Part shown: piece after piece, positions 1 through 8,536 of the stretch
Position numbering within the stretch: the stretch's first letter is position 1
How the letters are laid out: each line of letters begins with the position of its first letter
NCBI GenBank assembly: GCA_020048405.1
Contig: JAIFMP010000118.1
Coordinates: 1-42,961, forward strand
Length of the DNA stretch: 42,961 bases
Source of the DNA: Hydrogenophaga sp.
Lineage (GTDB): Bacteria; Pseudomonadota; Gammaproteobacteria; Burkholderiales; Burkholderiaceae_C
Reading direction: 5' to 3'
The notes under the pieces: model-generated
Database searches by the model: none
Told to the model about the DNA's origin: nothing
Seen by the model: only the letters and a program-made list of their open reading frames with translations
Program-made: the position numbers and the translations under genes

Positions 1-734
1 TTGTTGCCGTTGGTTTGCACGATGGCCACCTGGCCATTTTTGTGCACCGACAGAAAGTGGTGCCCGCGCGCCGCCGCCTGGATGGCGTCGGTCGCGATGC
101 GGATGTTGCCGTCGGTGCCGTTCTTGAAGCCAATGGGGGCAGACAGTCCAGAGGCCAGTTCGCGGTGAACCTGGCTTTCGGTGGTGCGTGCACCGATGGC
201 ACCCCAGGCAATCAGATCTCCGATGTACTGGGGGGAAATCACGTCCAGGAACTCGCTGCCGGCGGGCAGTCCCAGGCGGTTGATTTCGATCAGCAACTGG
301 CGCGCCATGCGCAGCCCTTCGTCGATTCGGTAGCTTTCGTCCAGGTAGGGGTCGTTGATCAGCCCTTTCCAGCCCACTGTGGTGCGCGGTTTTTCAAAGT
401 ACACCCTCATCACAATTTCCAGCGAATCGGCGTATTGGTCGCGCTGAGCCTTCAGGCGGCGGGCGTATTCCATGGCAGCGGCCGGGTCGTGGATGGAGCA
501 TGGGCCGATGACCACCAGCAGCCGGTCGTCTTTGCCCGCCATGATGTTATGGATGTTCTGGCGGGTCTGGGAAATGAGCGTTTCCACTGCCGTGCCACGA
601 ATGGGGAAAAAGCGGATCAGGTGTTCAGGAGGCGGCAGCACGGTGATGTCCTTGATGCGTTCGTCGTCGGTCTGGCTGGTGCGTTCAAGGTTGGCAGGCC
701 ACTGGTCGTGGCTGGCTCGGGCTTTTGCATTCAT
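1..734 (-). CDS. aroG: 3-deoxy-7-phosphoheptulonate (DAHP) synthase, class I, 3' end cut by window edge
   Basis: It condenses phosphoenolpyruvate with erythrose 4-phosphate, the first step of the shikimate pathway, in the cytoplasm. About 244 N-terminal residues are visible of the roughly 350-370 usual for this family. Recognisable family motifs are VVIGPCSIHD (residues about 74-83, with the metal-binding Cys), MRVYFEKPRTTVGWKG (about 109-124), GARTTESQVHRE (about 181-192) and GFKNGTDG (about 202-209, with the active-site Lys). ATG is at 732-734. The gene lies directly behind an aromatic leader peptide and terminator (762-895), so it is probably controlled by attenuation in response to charged Phe/Tyr/Trp tRNA. 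Whether it is the Phe-, Tyr- or Trp-sensitive isozyme cannot be told from sequence alone. Confidence 0.95.
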   Translation of the reverse strand, partial: MNAKARASHDQWPANLERTSQTDDERIKDITVLPPPEHLIRFFPIRGTAVETLISQTRQNIHNIMAGKDDRLLVVIGPCSIHDPAAAMEYARRLKAQRDQYADSLEIVMRVYFEKPRTTVGWKGLINDPYLDESYRIDEGLRMARQLLIEINRLGLPAGSEFLDVISPQYIGDLIAWGAIGARTTESQVHRELASGLSAPIGFKNGTDGNIRIATDAIQAAARGHHFLSVHKNGQVAIVQTNGN

Positions 735-761
735 GGAGGGCTCTTTCCTGACAAAGGACAT

Positions 762-789
762 AAAAAAACCGCCGGGGTGTCCGGCGGTT
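762..789 (-). terminator. Attenuator terminator hairpin in the aroG leader
   Basis: On the minus strand AACCGCCGG and CCGGCGGTT form a perfect 9-bp stem (781-789 with 767-775) around the 5-nt loop ACACC, followed directly by a run of T. This is an intrinsic terminator 28 nt before the aroG start codon. The 5' arm is also complementary over 8 bp to CCGGCGGT at 839-846 inside the leader-peptide gene, so an alternative antiterminator can form. That segment can in turn be held in an upstream hairpin (CGCC/GGCG with outer TCTC/GAGA). These are the three mutually exclusive structures expected of a ribosome-mediated attenuator. Confidence 0.9.
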
Positions 790-820
790 GATTGAGGTGC
801 TAGGCGCGCTTGGGTAGGGC

Positions 821-895
821 TCAGGCTTGCATCTCTCGACCGCCGGTGGGGCGTGAGAACCAAAAGTGAGCAAAATAAAAACGAGCCGTTTGCAT
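821..895 (-). CDS. Aromatic leader peptide of aroG (24 residues)
   Basis: The small frame starts at ATG 893-895 and stops at TGA 821-823. Its middle reads RFYFAHFWFSRP: six aromatic residues (four Phe, one Tyr, one Trp) within eight codons. The stretch lies just before the first arm of the leader hairpins. A ribosome stalled there for lack of charged aromatic tRNA would cover the anti-antiterminator arm and let the antiterminator (839-847 with 781-789) form, so transcription would enter aroG. The ribosome-binding site is weak (GAAAG two bases before ATG). The preceding gene tldD ends at 944, leaving about 48 nt, and I see no convincing promoter there. The leader may be transcribed from tldD or from within its end. 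Confidence 0.85.
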   Translation of the reverse strand: MQTARFYFAHFWFSRPTGGREMQA

Positions 896-943
896 GGCTT
901 TCAATGTAGCACAGCGCTGTGGCTCCAAACTGACAGCGCGGCC

Positions 944-2378
944 TCAGGCTGTGCCGCCCACCGTCAACCCGTCGATGCGCAGCGTGGGCTGGCCCACGCC
1001 CACGGGCACGCTCTGGCCTTCTTTCCCGCACACGCCCACGCCGCTATCCAGGCGCATGTCGTTGCCAATCATGCTGACCTTGGTGAGCGACTCGGGGCCA
1101 TTGCCCACCAGTGTGGCGCCCTTGACGGGGTATTGGATTTTTCCGTTCTCCACCCAGTAGGCCTGACTGGCTGAAAACACAAACTTACCGCTGGTGATGT
1201 CGACCTGCCCACCGCCGAAGTTGGTGGCGTACAGGCCTTTCTTGATGCTGGCCACGATTTCCTGCGGGTCTTTGTCGCCACCCAGCATGTAGGTGTTGGT
1301 CATTCGGGGCATGGGGGTGTGGGCGTAGCTTTCGCGACGACCGTTGCCGGTGGGCTTCACACCCATCAGGCGGGCATTCAGGCTGTCCTGGATGTAGCCT
1401 TTCAGAATGCCGTCTTCAATCAGCACGTTTTTCTGGCTGGGGCAGCCTTCGTCGTCCACGTTGAGGCTGCCACGGCGGTCGGCAATGGTGCCATCGTCCA
1501 GCACGGTCACACCCTTGGCCGCCACGCGCTGGCCAATGCGCCCGGCAAACGCGCTGGAGCCTTTGCGGTTGAAATCGCCCTCCAGCCCGTGTCCTACGGC
1601 TTCGTGCAGCAACACGCCGGGCCAGCCGGGGCCGAGCACCACGGTCATGTTGCCGGCGGGGGCGGGACGGGAATCCAGGTTGACGAGCGCACTGTCCACG
1701 GCCTCGTTCACGTATTGGTTGACCAGCGCATCGTCAAAGTAGGCAAAACCAAAACGCCCGCCGCCGCCGGAAGAGCCCACCTCGCGGCGGCCCTTCTGCT
1801 CGGCAATCACCGTGACAGACAAACGCACCAGCGGGCGCACATCGGCCGCCAGCGTGCCGTCGGCGCGGGCCACCAGCACCACGTCGTATTCGCACACGGG
1901 GGTCACGGGCTTTGGCCAGTTTTTCGACCTTTTCCAGCAGGGCGACTTTGGCGGTGCTGTCGAGGGTGGCAATGGGGTCCATGCCCACATACAGGCTGCG
2001 TGACGGTGCCACCTTTTTGGCCCCCACCTTCACCTTGGCAGTCTGGCCATGGGCCCCGATGGTGCGCACCGTCTGCGCGGCATCGCTCAGGGCAGCCCAG
2101 CTCAGATCGTCGGAGTAGGCAAATGCGGTTTTTTCCCCGCTGACGGCGCGCACACCCACGCCCTGGTCGATGCTGAAGCTGCCGCTTTTGACGATGCCCT
2201 CTTCCAGGCTCCAACCTTCGCTGCGGGTGTACTGAAAGTACAGGTCGGCATCGTCCGCGCCATGCGACAGGATCTCGCCCAGCGCTTTTTTCAGGTGGGT
2301 TTCGTTCAGGCCGTAGGGGGTCAGCAGCAGGTTGCTGGCCACGGCCAGGCGTTCGAGGGTGGGTTCGCGTGAAATCAT
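944..2378 (-). pseudogene. tldD: TldD metalloprotease, frame broken near 1893-1903
   Basis: TldD works with TldE/PmbA as a zinc metalloprotease that processes small peptides; E. coli TldD has 481 residues. The N-terminal part (ATG 2376-2378) reads in one frame as far as [10 protein letters not shown]. The rest continues in another frame from [27 protein letters not shown]. The second part holds [11 protein letters not shown] and the metal-binding motif HEAVGHG. Compared with E. coli TldD about eight residues are missing at the junction, so this looks like a small deletion rather than a one-base slip. The total length (1435 nt) is not a multiple of three. Both halves are otherwise well conserved, so the break may be a sequencing or assembly error. 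Confidence 0.85.
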
Positions 2379-2430
2379 GGGTTCATTGTAGGAAGTGGGG
2401 GGCCACCTGCACGTTGGCAGGGTTTTGGCG

Positions 2431-2491
2431 AAAAATCAATATGAAAACAGTGCCTGTCGCTTATCTGGCGTATCCGTGTTGCTGCAAAAAT
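2431..2491 (+). repeat. Comamonadaceae-type short palindromic repeat, copy 1 (diverged)
   Basis: An AT-richer patch between tldD and the dehydrogenase gene includes GTGCCTGTCGCTTATCTGG and, further on, TTGCTGCAAAAA. It resembles the copies at 21425, 26641, 34446 and 41036, which share a core of the type GCCTCTnGCGCTTAT...GCAGCTnTnAAA. This copy overlaps the 3' end of the dehydrogenase gene and encodes its last codons. It is the most diverged copy, so confidence is modest. Confidence 0.4.
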
Positions 2492-3313
2492 GCAAGCAAA
2501 GCACCATCATCCAGCTCGGCCAGACCGTGCTCGCAGGCCATGCGGAAGACCGCTGCCGCCCGCTCGCCCAAGGGACCTTGAAAACCAGCGGCGCTTGCCG
2601 CCTCATTGGCCAGGCGCGTGTCTTTGGCCAGCAGCGTCATGTGGGCGCGGGGTGCCAGGTCGCCGGAACCGATCCAGCTTTGGCCGCTGGAACGTTCGAT
2701 CACGTCCAGCGTTTGCCCTTGGTCCAGCCCAATGGCCTGCGCCAGCGCCAGCACCTCGGCGGCCCCCACCAGGTTGATGCCGGCCAGCAGGTTATTCACG
2801 AGTTTGGTGCGGGCACCATCACCCACACGCTCGCCCAGCCTGAACACCTGGTTCGACAAGGCTGCCAGCGCGCGGGCGTGTGCGTCGAACACGGGGTTGG
2901 GACAGGCCACCATCAGGCTCATGCTGCCATCGCGGGCGCGCACCGGGCCGCCCGACATGGGCGCGTCGATGCTGTGCACACCCTGCTCTGCCAGCCGAGT
3001 CGGGCGCGATGGTGGGGCACCACATGACGGAATGGCCTGGGCGCAGTGCGCTGGCAGCGCCACCTTCGCCCCACATGACCTGTTCGCACTGGGCGGCATC
3101 CACCACCACGACCACCAGCAGGCCATCGGACCCCAATGTGGCAGCAGCCTGGGCAGGTGTGGAGTGCACGGTGGCACCCAAGGCGGCAGCATCGGTACAG
3201 CGCTGGGCATCGAGGTCGCACACGTGCACGTGCCAGCCCTGCTCCAGCAGGCGAGCCGCCATGCCAAAACCCATGTTGCCAATGCCCACGAAGGCAATTG
3301 CTGAGGCCGTCAT
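2461..3313 (-). pseudogene. 3-hydroxyisobutyrate / 2-hydroxy-3-oxopropionate dehydrogenase family, frame broken near 2996-3002
   Basis: This is a cytoplasmic NAD(P)-dependent beta-hydroxyacid dehydrogenase. The start frame (ATG 3311-3313) gives the nucleotide-binding motif FVGIGNMGFGMAARLLEQG and continues to WCPTIAPD. After a frame change it resumes with LAEQGVHSIDAPMSGGPVRA (substrate-binding motif) and GARTKLVNNLLAG (catalytic Lys). Roughly six or seven residues expected between the two parts are absent, so a small deletion caused the shift (853 nt in all, not a multiple of three). The ATG overlaps the rodA stop (ATGA). The substrate (hydroxyisobutyrate, tartronate semialdehyde or a relative) cannot be assigned. 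Confidence 0.8.
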
Positions 3314-4464
3314 GTTTGAACCAGCCGTTTGGCCTTGGCAATCGACATCAGCATTCCCACCCCCAGCCCGAGCGTGACCATGGCCGTGCCCCCGTAACTG
3401 ATGAACGGCAAGGGCACACCCACCACCGGCAGGATGCCGCTGACCATGCCCATGTTGACAAAGGCATACACAAAAAAGATGAGCGAAATGGCCCCGGCGA
3501 GCAGGCGGGCAAACAGCGTGGGGGCTTCCATGGCAATCACCAATCCCCGGCCCACCAGAAAAATGAAGCAGGCCATCAAACCCAGCACGCCCAACAGGCC
3601 AAATTCTTCGGAAAAGGCCGCAAAAATGAAATCGGTGGTGCGCTCGGGGATGAACTCCAGGTGCGTCTGGGTGCCTTGCATGAAGCCCTTGCCCCAAACC
3701 CCGCCCGAGCCAATGGCAATCATCCCCTGGATGGTGTGGAAGCCCTTGCCCAGCGGGTCACGCGTGGGGTCCATCAGCGTGCAGACACGTTGCTTCTGGT
3801 AATCGTGCAGCACGTGCCAGTCCACACCGGGTTGACACAGGGAGTCACTGAAGCCCACGAGCAGCGAGATGCCCACCACGCCCAGCAGCACCGGTGGCAC
3901 GATCAGTTTCCAGCTCAGCCCTGCAAAAAAGATGACGAACAGCCCGGCCGACATCACCAGCAGGGCGGTGCCCAGGTCAGGCTGTTTCATGATGAGGCCC
4001 ACCGGCAGCAGCAAGAGCCCTCCCGCCACCGCGAAGTCAAACGGACGCAATTGGCCCTCGCGCCGCTGGAACCACCACGCCAGCATCAGTGGCAAGGCCA
4101 TTTTCATGATTTCGCTGGGCTGGATCACCACCCCCACGTTCACCCAGCGTGTGGCACCTTTTTTGGTGATGCCAAAAAACTCCACCGCCAGCAGCAGGAC
4201 CACACCAGCCACATACAGCGGCACAGCCACCGTCATGAGCCGCTGCGGTGGCACCTGCGCCACCACAAACACCACGGCCACGGCAATCAGCATGTTGCGC
4301 GCGTGATCAGAGAAACGGGTGCCGTGGTCAAACCCCACTGAATACATGGTCAACAGGCCGAGCACACACAGCAGCAGCACCGCGAGCAGCAACGGTCCGT
4401 CAAACCCTCGGAAAAACGGGGACACACGTTGCCACACAGAGGGCTGGTTGATGACGACAGGCAT
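3310..4464 (-). CDS. rodA: Rod-shape peptidoglycan glycosyltransferase RodA (SEDS family)
   Basis: RodA is a membrane peptidoglycan polymerase that works with PBP2 during cell elongation. The 384-residue protein has about ten hydrophobic segments. Family motifs include NVGVVIQPSEIMKMALPL, MKQPDLGTALL, DPTRDPLGKGFHTIQ, FIPERTTDFIFAAFSEEFG and PLPFISYGGTAM near the C-terminus. ATG 4462-4464 is chosen because it begins the conserved N-terminus; an upstream extension to 4602 would run through the divergent hydrolase gene. Its usual partner mrdA (PBP2) is not next to it here: the upstream neighbour is divergent. The stop overlaps the start of the dehydrogenase gene (ATGA), so the two are probably cotranscribed. 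Confidence 0.95.
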   Translation of the reverse strand: MPVVINQPSVWQRVSPFFRGFDGPLLLAVLLLCVLGLLTMYSVGFDHGTRFSDHARNMLIAVAVVFVVAQVPPQRLMTVAVPLYVAGVVLLLAVEFFGITKKGATRWVNVGVVIQPSEIMKMALPLMLAWWFQRREGQLRPFDFAVAGGLLLLPVGLIMKQPDLGTALLVMSAGLFVIFFAGLSWKLIVPPVLLGVVGISLLVGFSDSLCQPGVDWHVLHDYQKQRVCTLMDPTRDPLGKGFHTIQGMIAIGSGGVWGKGFMQGTQTHLEFIPERTTDFIFAAFSEEFGLLGVLGLMACFIFLVGRGLVIAMEAPTLFARLLAGAISLIFFVYAFVNMGMVSGILPVVGVPLPFISYGGTAMVTLGLGVGMLMSIAKAKRLVQT

Positions 4465-4511
4465 GCCCCTATTATCGAATGCACCCCGACTGGTCTCTTT
4501 TCGCTTGCCCC

Positions 4512-5177
4512 ATGCCCGCCACCACTCACCTGTTGTACCTGCACGGCTTCCGCTCGTCACCCAGTTCCATGAAAGCGCAAAAGATGGCCTCCTGGGTGGC
4601 AACCCACCGTCCAGACGTTACCTGGTGGTGCCCGCAGCTGCCCCCCTCGCCCGCCGAGGCCATGGCCCTGGTGGCTCAGGGTCTGGCCGACTGGCCTGCT
4701 CAATGCACGGCGGTGATGGGGTCATCTTTGGGCGGCTTTTACGCCACCTGGGTGGCCGAAAGCCTGGCAGCGGGTGCACAGGCCCCGGTGGTGCTGGTCA
4801 ACCCGTCCACCGACCCGGCCAGCAGCCTGGCCCAGTACATTGGCGAGCAAACGGCGTGGCACAACCCAGAAGACCGCTTCTTCTTCCGAGCCGAGTTTGT
4901 GGATGAATTGCGCGCCCTGACCTGCGGCCCACTCACCCAGCCACAGCGATATCAGGTGTGGGCGGCCATAGGCGACGAGGTGCTGGACTGGCGCACCATG
5001 CAAGCACGCTACGCGGCGGGCGACCTGCGGGTGGTGCAAGGCTCGGACCACGCACTGAGCGACTTTGACAGCCACCTGCCCGACATGCTGGCGCACCTCA
5101 GGCTAGTGGGCTGCACCAGTGCCTTAACGCCCCAACTCTTTCAGGTAATCGGCGCGGGCGGCCACGGCGGTGTCTGA
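4512..5177 (+). CDS. YqiA-type alpha/beta hydrolase (esterase)
   Basis: The N-terminus ([19 protein letters not shown]) carries the oxyanion-hole HGF motif. [10 protein letters not shown] holds the nucleophile elbow G-x-S-x-G, and GSDHALSDF carries the catalytic His, as in the YqiA/UPF0227 esterase family. Length is 221 residues from ATG 4512; an in-frame ATG at 4479 is possible but less family-like. The gene is divergent from rodA. Its last 26 residues (after AHLRL) do not look like the family and run 54 nt into the 3' end of the convergent glpQ-like gene, as if the natural stop had been lost. A one-base gain at the CTCAGGCTAG site would create a TAG there. The physiological substrate is unknown. 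Confidence 0.8.
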   Translation: MPATTHLLYLHGFRSSPSSMKAQKMASWVATHRPDVTWWCPQLPPSPAEAMALVAQGLADWPAQCTAVMGSSLGGFYATWVAESLAAGAQAPVVLVNPSTDPASSLAQYIGEQTAWHNPEDRFFFRAEFVDELRALTCGPLTQPQRYQVWAAIGDEVLDWRTMQARYAAGDLRVVQGSDHALSDFDSHLPDMLAHLRLVGCTSALTPQLFQVIGAGGHGGV

Positions 5178-6314
5178 AAAGTCCGAGAACAAGCCATCCA
5201 CCCCGGCACGGTAGAAAAGCAGGTACTCGGCTTTGGGGTCGCCCTTGAGGTCAGATGTCAGGCGCTTGGCTTCGTTGCGGAAGGTCCAGGTGTGCACCGT
5301 CAGGCCGAGCTTGTGTGCGTCGGCCACCAGGGTGGTGGGGGTGACGAAGCTGGCATCCATGTAGTTGACCGCACCGTCCTTGTTCACGTCCACCATCTTG
5401 CCGTCGGTGCCGTAGGTGCCCTTGACAGGGATGATGTAAGGCTTCCAAGGGCCCACACCGTCCGCATAATTGGCGATTTCTGCCAGGCCGGCGGGGGTGA
5501 CCATGGAACCAAACAACTCGGTCTTGCCCGCACGGGTCCAGTCGTAGGGGCGGTCGTAGGGGGCGGCGAAGGTGACGGCACCGGTCTTGAAGTCGTAGTC
5601 GTCGCCATCCACCAATTGCACCAGGCGCACATCGGTCTTGGTGTTCAGGTACTTGAGGTTGGCCGTTTCAAACGACTGGAGGATGACGGGCGAATCTTTC
5701 TTGGTGTAACCAAATTCGGCCAGGATGGTCAGCAAGCGGTCTTCCAGCTTCAGGCCAGCAACTTCGTGGTAGGTGGGGTGCTTGGTTTCAGGGTACACAC
5801 CGATGGTCTTGCCGCGTTTGGCACCTTCGGTCTTGGCCAGGTTCAGCACCTCGCGCAGGGTGGGCACCTGGTACAGGCCGTTGTAGGCGGTGCTGCGATC
5901 GCTCAGCGGCTGGATCGCGCGCAGCGTCTTGATTTCGGCCAGCGTGAAGTCGGTGGCAAACCAGCCGGTTTCGGCCACACCATCGACCATGCGGGTGGTT
6001 TTGCGGCTGGCGAACTCGGCGCGGTTGGCCACGTCGGTGGTGGCGGTGATGTTGGGCTCGTGGCGGGCAATCAGTTCCCCGTCCTTCGTGGCCACCAGGT
6101 CGGGCTCGATGAAGTCTGCCCCCATGTCGATGGCTTTCAGGTAGCCCTCCAGCGTGTGGTCGGGCAGGTAACCTGCCGCACCGCGGTGGCCGATGACCAG
6201 CGGCTGCTGGCCGTTCAGGGTCTGAAAAGGCGCGGGGTCACCGCCGCCACACCCCACCACTGCCCCGGCCACTGCCAAGCAAACCACACTCAAGGTCAAT
6301 TGATTTTGGGACAC
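5124..6314 (-). CDS. Glycerophosphodiester phosphodiesterase lipoprotein (GlpQ/GDPD family)
   Basis: It hydrolyses deacylated phospholipid diesters to glycerol 3-phosphate and an alcohol. GTG 6312-6314 is chosen because AAGGAG stands 6 nt before it. It gives a lipoprotein signal ending in AGAVVGC with Cys22 as the lipidation site, so the enzyme is probably anchored in the cell envelope. The GDPD motifs are [20 protein letters not shown] (His and Arg of the active site), [20 protein letters not shown] (the E-x-D metal ligands and second His) and VYPETKHP. A 12-residue loop [12 protein letters not shown] at residues 309-320 fits the EF-hand calcium pattern D-x-N-x-D-G-x-V-N-x-x-D, probably a metal site in an inserted segment. 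396 residues. Confidence 0.9.
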   Translation of the reverse strand: MSQNQLTLSVVCLAVAGAVVGCGGGDPAPFQTLNGQQPLVIGHRGAAGYLPDHTLEGYLKAIDMGADFIEPDLVATKDGELIARHEPNITATTDVANRAEFASRKTTRMVDGVAETGWFATDFTLAEIKTLRAIQPLSDRSTAYNGLYQVPTLREVLNLAKTEGAKRGKTIGVYPETKHPTYHEVAGLKLEDRLLTILAEFGYTKKDSPVILQSFETANLKYLNTKTDVRLVQLVDGDDYDFKTGAVTFAAPYDRPYDWTRAGKTELFGSMVTPAGLAEIANYADGVGPWKPYIIPVKGTYGTDGKMVDVNKDGAVNYMDASFVTPTTLVADAHKLGLTVHTWTFRNEAKRLTSDLKGDPKAEYLLFYRAGVDGLFSDFSDTAVAARADYLKELGR

Positions 6315-6359
6315 GAAACACTCCTTCAAGTTGAAAGCAGTGGAGTCTGCAAGGCAGCT

Positions 6360-6377
6360 GTGTCAGAGCGGTGACAC
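6360..6377. promoter_or_regulatory. Palindrome in the divergent glpQ-like / RNase intergenic region
   Basis: GTGTCA and TGACAC form perfect 6-bp arms around a 6-bp spacer. The site lies in the only gap (6315-6460) between two divergently transcribed genes, 46 bp before the glpQ-like start. It could be a dimeric repressor or activator site. It does not match the direct-repeat Pho box, and no regulator is encoded nearby. Confidence 0.3.
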
Positions 6378-6460
6378 CGCCAGCGATACACTGCGGCCCT
6401 TGCGCCAGAGCCCCTTGCCACCCGGCAACCCATGGGTGGCGCCCCACTGAAAGACCCCCT

Positions 6461-8522
6461 GTGTTCGCCCTGTTTGAAGAAGCCGGCAAGTTCATGACCG
6501 GTCGCATCCTGTCCGAGGCAGAAAGCAGCTCGCAAGTCGAGCTGGAATCGGGCAAACGCGTGAAAGTCAAATCAGCCAACACATTGCTGAAGTTCGACAA
6601 ACCCCAACCCGCTGCACTGATGGCTGCCGCCCAGGCCAAGGCCACCGGCATCGAGCTGGAGATGGCTTGGGAATTTGCACCCGAGGACGAATTCGGTTTT
6701 GCCGACCTGGCGCGCGACTATTTTTCAGACAGCGCGCCGCTGGACGAACAGGTGGCCATGCTGCTGGCCCTGTTTGACGCGCCGCATTACTTCCGCCGAG
6801 CCGGCAAAGGACGCTTTCGCAAAGCCCCGCAGGAACAGATCCAGCAGGCCTTGGCCGCCATCGAAAAGAAGAAGGCCATTCAAGCGCAAATTGACCAGTG
6901 GACGCAAGAGTTGGCCAGCGGCCAGTGCCCCGACGCGGTGCGCGAGCAGCTGTACAAAATCCTGTTCAAGCCCGACAAAAACGCGCCCGAATACAAGGCC
7001 GTGGTCGAGGCAGCCAAACAAACGCACACCGCCCCGCTGGTCATGCTGAAGGCTGTGGGTGCCATTGCCAACGCTTACCAGTTCCACTGGCAGCGGTTTC
7101 TGTTCGAGCACTTTCCACGCGGAACAGGCTTTCCGGCGCTGCAAGCCCCACCCATCACCAACGAGCTGCCGCTGGCAAACGTGCGTGCGTTCTCGGTGGA
7201 CGACTCGGCCACCACCGAAATTGACGATGCCCTGTCCATTCAGGGTCTGGGCACAGGCACAGTCACGCTGGGCATCCACATTGCTGCGCCCGGTCTGGCC
7301 ATCACACCCGACAGCGCCATCGACCAGGTGGCCCGCCACCGGCTGAGCACCGTGTACATGCCCGGCCACAAAGTCACCATGTTGCCCGACGAAGTGGTGC
7401 AGACCTACACGCTGCAAGAGGGGCGCGACTGCCCTGCCCTTTCGCTGTACGTGACCATTGACGAAGCCACCTTGGCTTTCACCGGCACGCGCACGCTGAC
7501 CGAGCGGGTGCCCATTGCCGCCAACCTGCGCCACGACCAGCTCGACGACGTGTTGACCGATGCTTTTTTTGACAGCACAGACCCCGTGCCCGATGTGAGC
7601 GAGGGCACCCACGTGGCACTGACCTGGGCGCACGAGCTGCGGTTTTTGCACAAGCTGGCCAAGCACCTGAAAGCCCAGCGCGAGGTGGTGCGCGGCAAAC
7701 CCCCGACTACACCTTCAAGCTGGGCACGCCCGTGGATGCCGACAAAGGTCCGGTGGGCGACGAGACCGTGCTCATCGGCACACGCCGCCGGGGCTCGCCG
7801 CTCGACCTCATCGTGGCCGAGGCCATGATCGTGGCCAACAGCACCTGGGGCCAATTGCTGGCAGACACTGGTGTGCCGGGCATTTACCGCAGCCAGGCCA
7901 GCCTGGCCCCCGGAGTGAAGGTGCGCATGGGTACCAAGGCCCAGCCCCACGCCGGCATTGGCGTGAAGTGCTACGCGTGGAGCACCTCGCCCCTGCGCCG
8001 CTACACCGACTTGGTCAACCAGTGGCAGATCATTGCCTGCGCACGCCATGGCAACCTGGCGGCGCTGAAAGCTCCGTTCAAGCCCAAAGACGCGGCGCTG
8101 TTTTCCATCATCAGCGGGTCACCGCCTACAACCAGTTCCAGAACGGCATGGAGCGTTACTGGACGCTCAGGCACCTGGCACAGGCCGGCATCACCGAGAT
8201 TGAGGGTGCGGTCATCAAAGACGGAGTGGTGCGCGCCGACACCCTGCCCCTGGTACTGGGCGTGATGGGCACCGACGGCCTGCCACGCAACGCCCGTGTC
8301 CGGGTGAAGCTGGGCGCGGTGGACGACATCAGCCTGGACATTGGCGGCACCGTGGTCGAGCGACTGGACGCACAGATCAGCGCTGACACCGGCGCCGAAA
8401 TCACCGATGACAGCGAGGGCGATGACCTGGAAGACCTGGGTGGCCCCATTGCCATCGCGGTGGACATGGAGAGCGGCGACGAAGCCTCCGCCCCCACGGC
8501 CCAACCCGCCACCGCCGACTGA
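6461..8522 (+). pseudogene. RNase II/RNase R family exoribonuclease, frame broken twice (near 7700 and 8118)
   Basis: It is a 3'-5' RNA-degrading enzyme of the RNB family. GTG 6461-6463 begins the conserved N-terminus FALFEEAGKFMTGRIL. The catalytic segment FSVDDSATTEIDDALSIQ carries the metal-binding Asp cluster, followed by HIAAPG and PGHKVTMLPDEVV. After REVVRGKP the frame changes and continues as PDYTFKLGTPVDADKG through EAMIVANSTWGQLL and ISPLRRYTD-like SPLRRYTDLVNQ. After LFSIISG the frame changes again, continuing AYNQFQNGMERYWTLRHL to a C-terminal S1-like region and TGA 8520-8522. At each break about four to six expected residues are missing, and both breaks shift the frame by the same amount (loss of 3n+1 bases). 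Confidence 0.8.
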
Positions 8523-8536
8523 CCACACAGCCCACC

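Noticed and set aside
3136-4341. 401-codon plus-strand frame opposite rodA
   Set aside because: Rich in His/Gln/Arg with no recognisable domain; a shadow of the well-conserved rodA.
6340-6400. Pho box for the glpQ-like gene
   Set aside because: The repeats at 6360-6377 are inverted, not the direct CTGTCAT-type repeats with 11-bp period.
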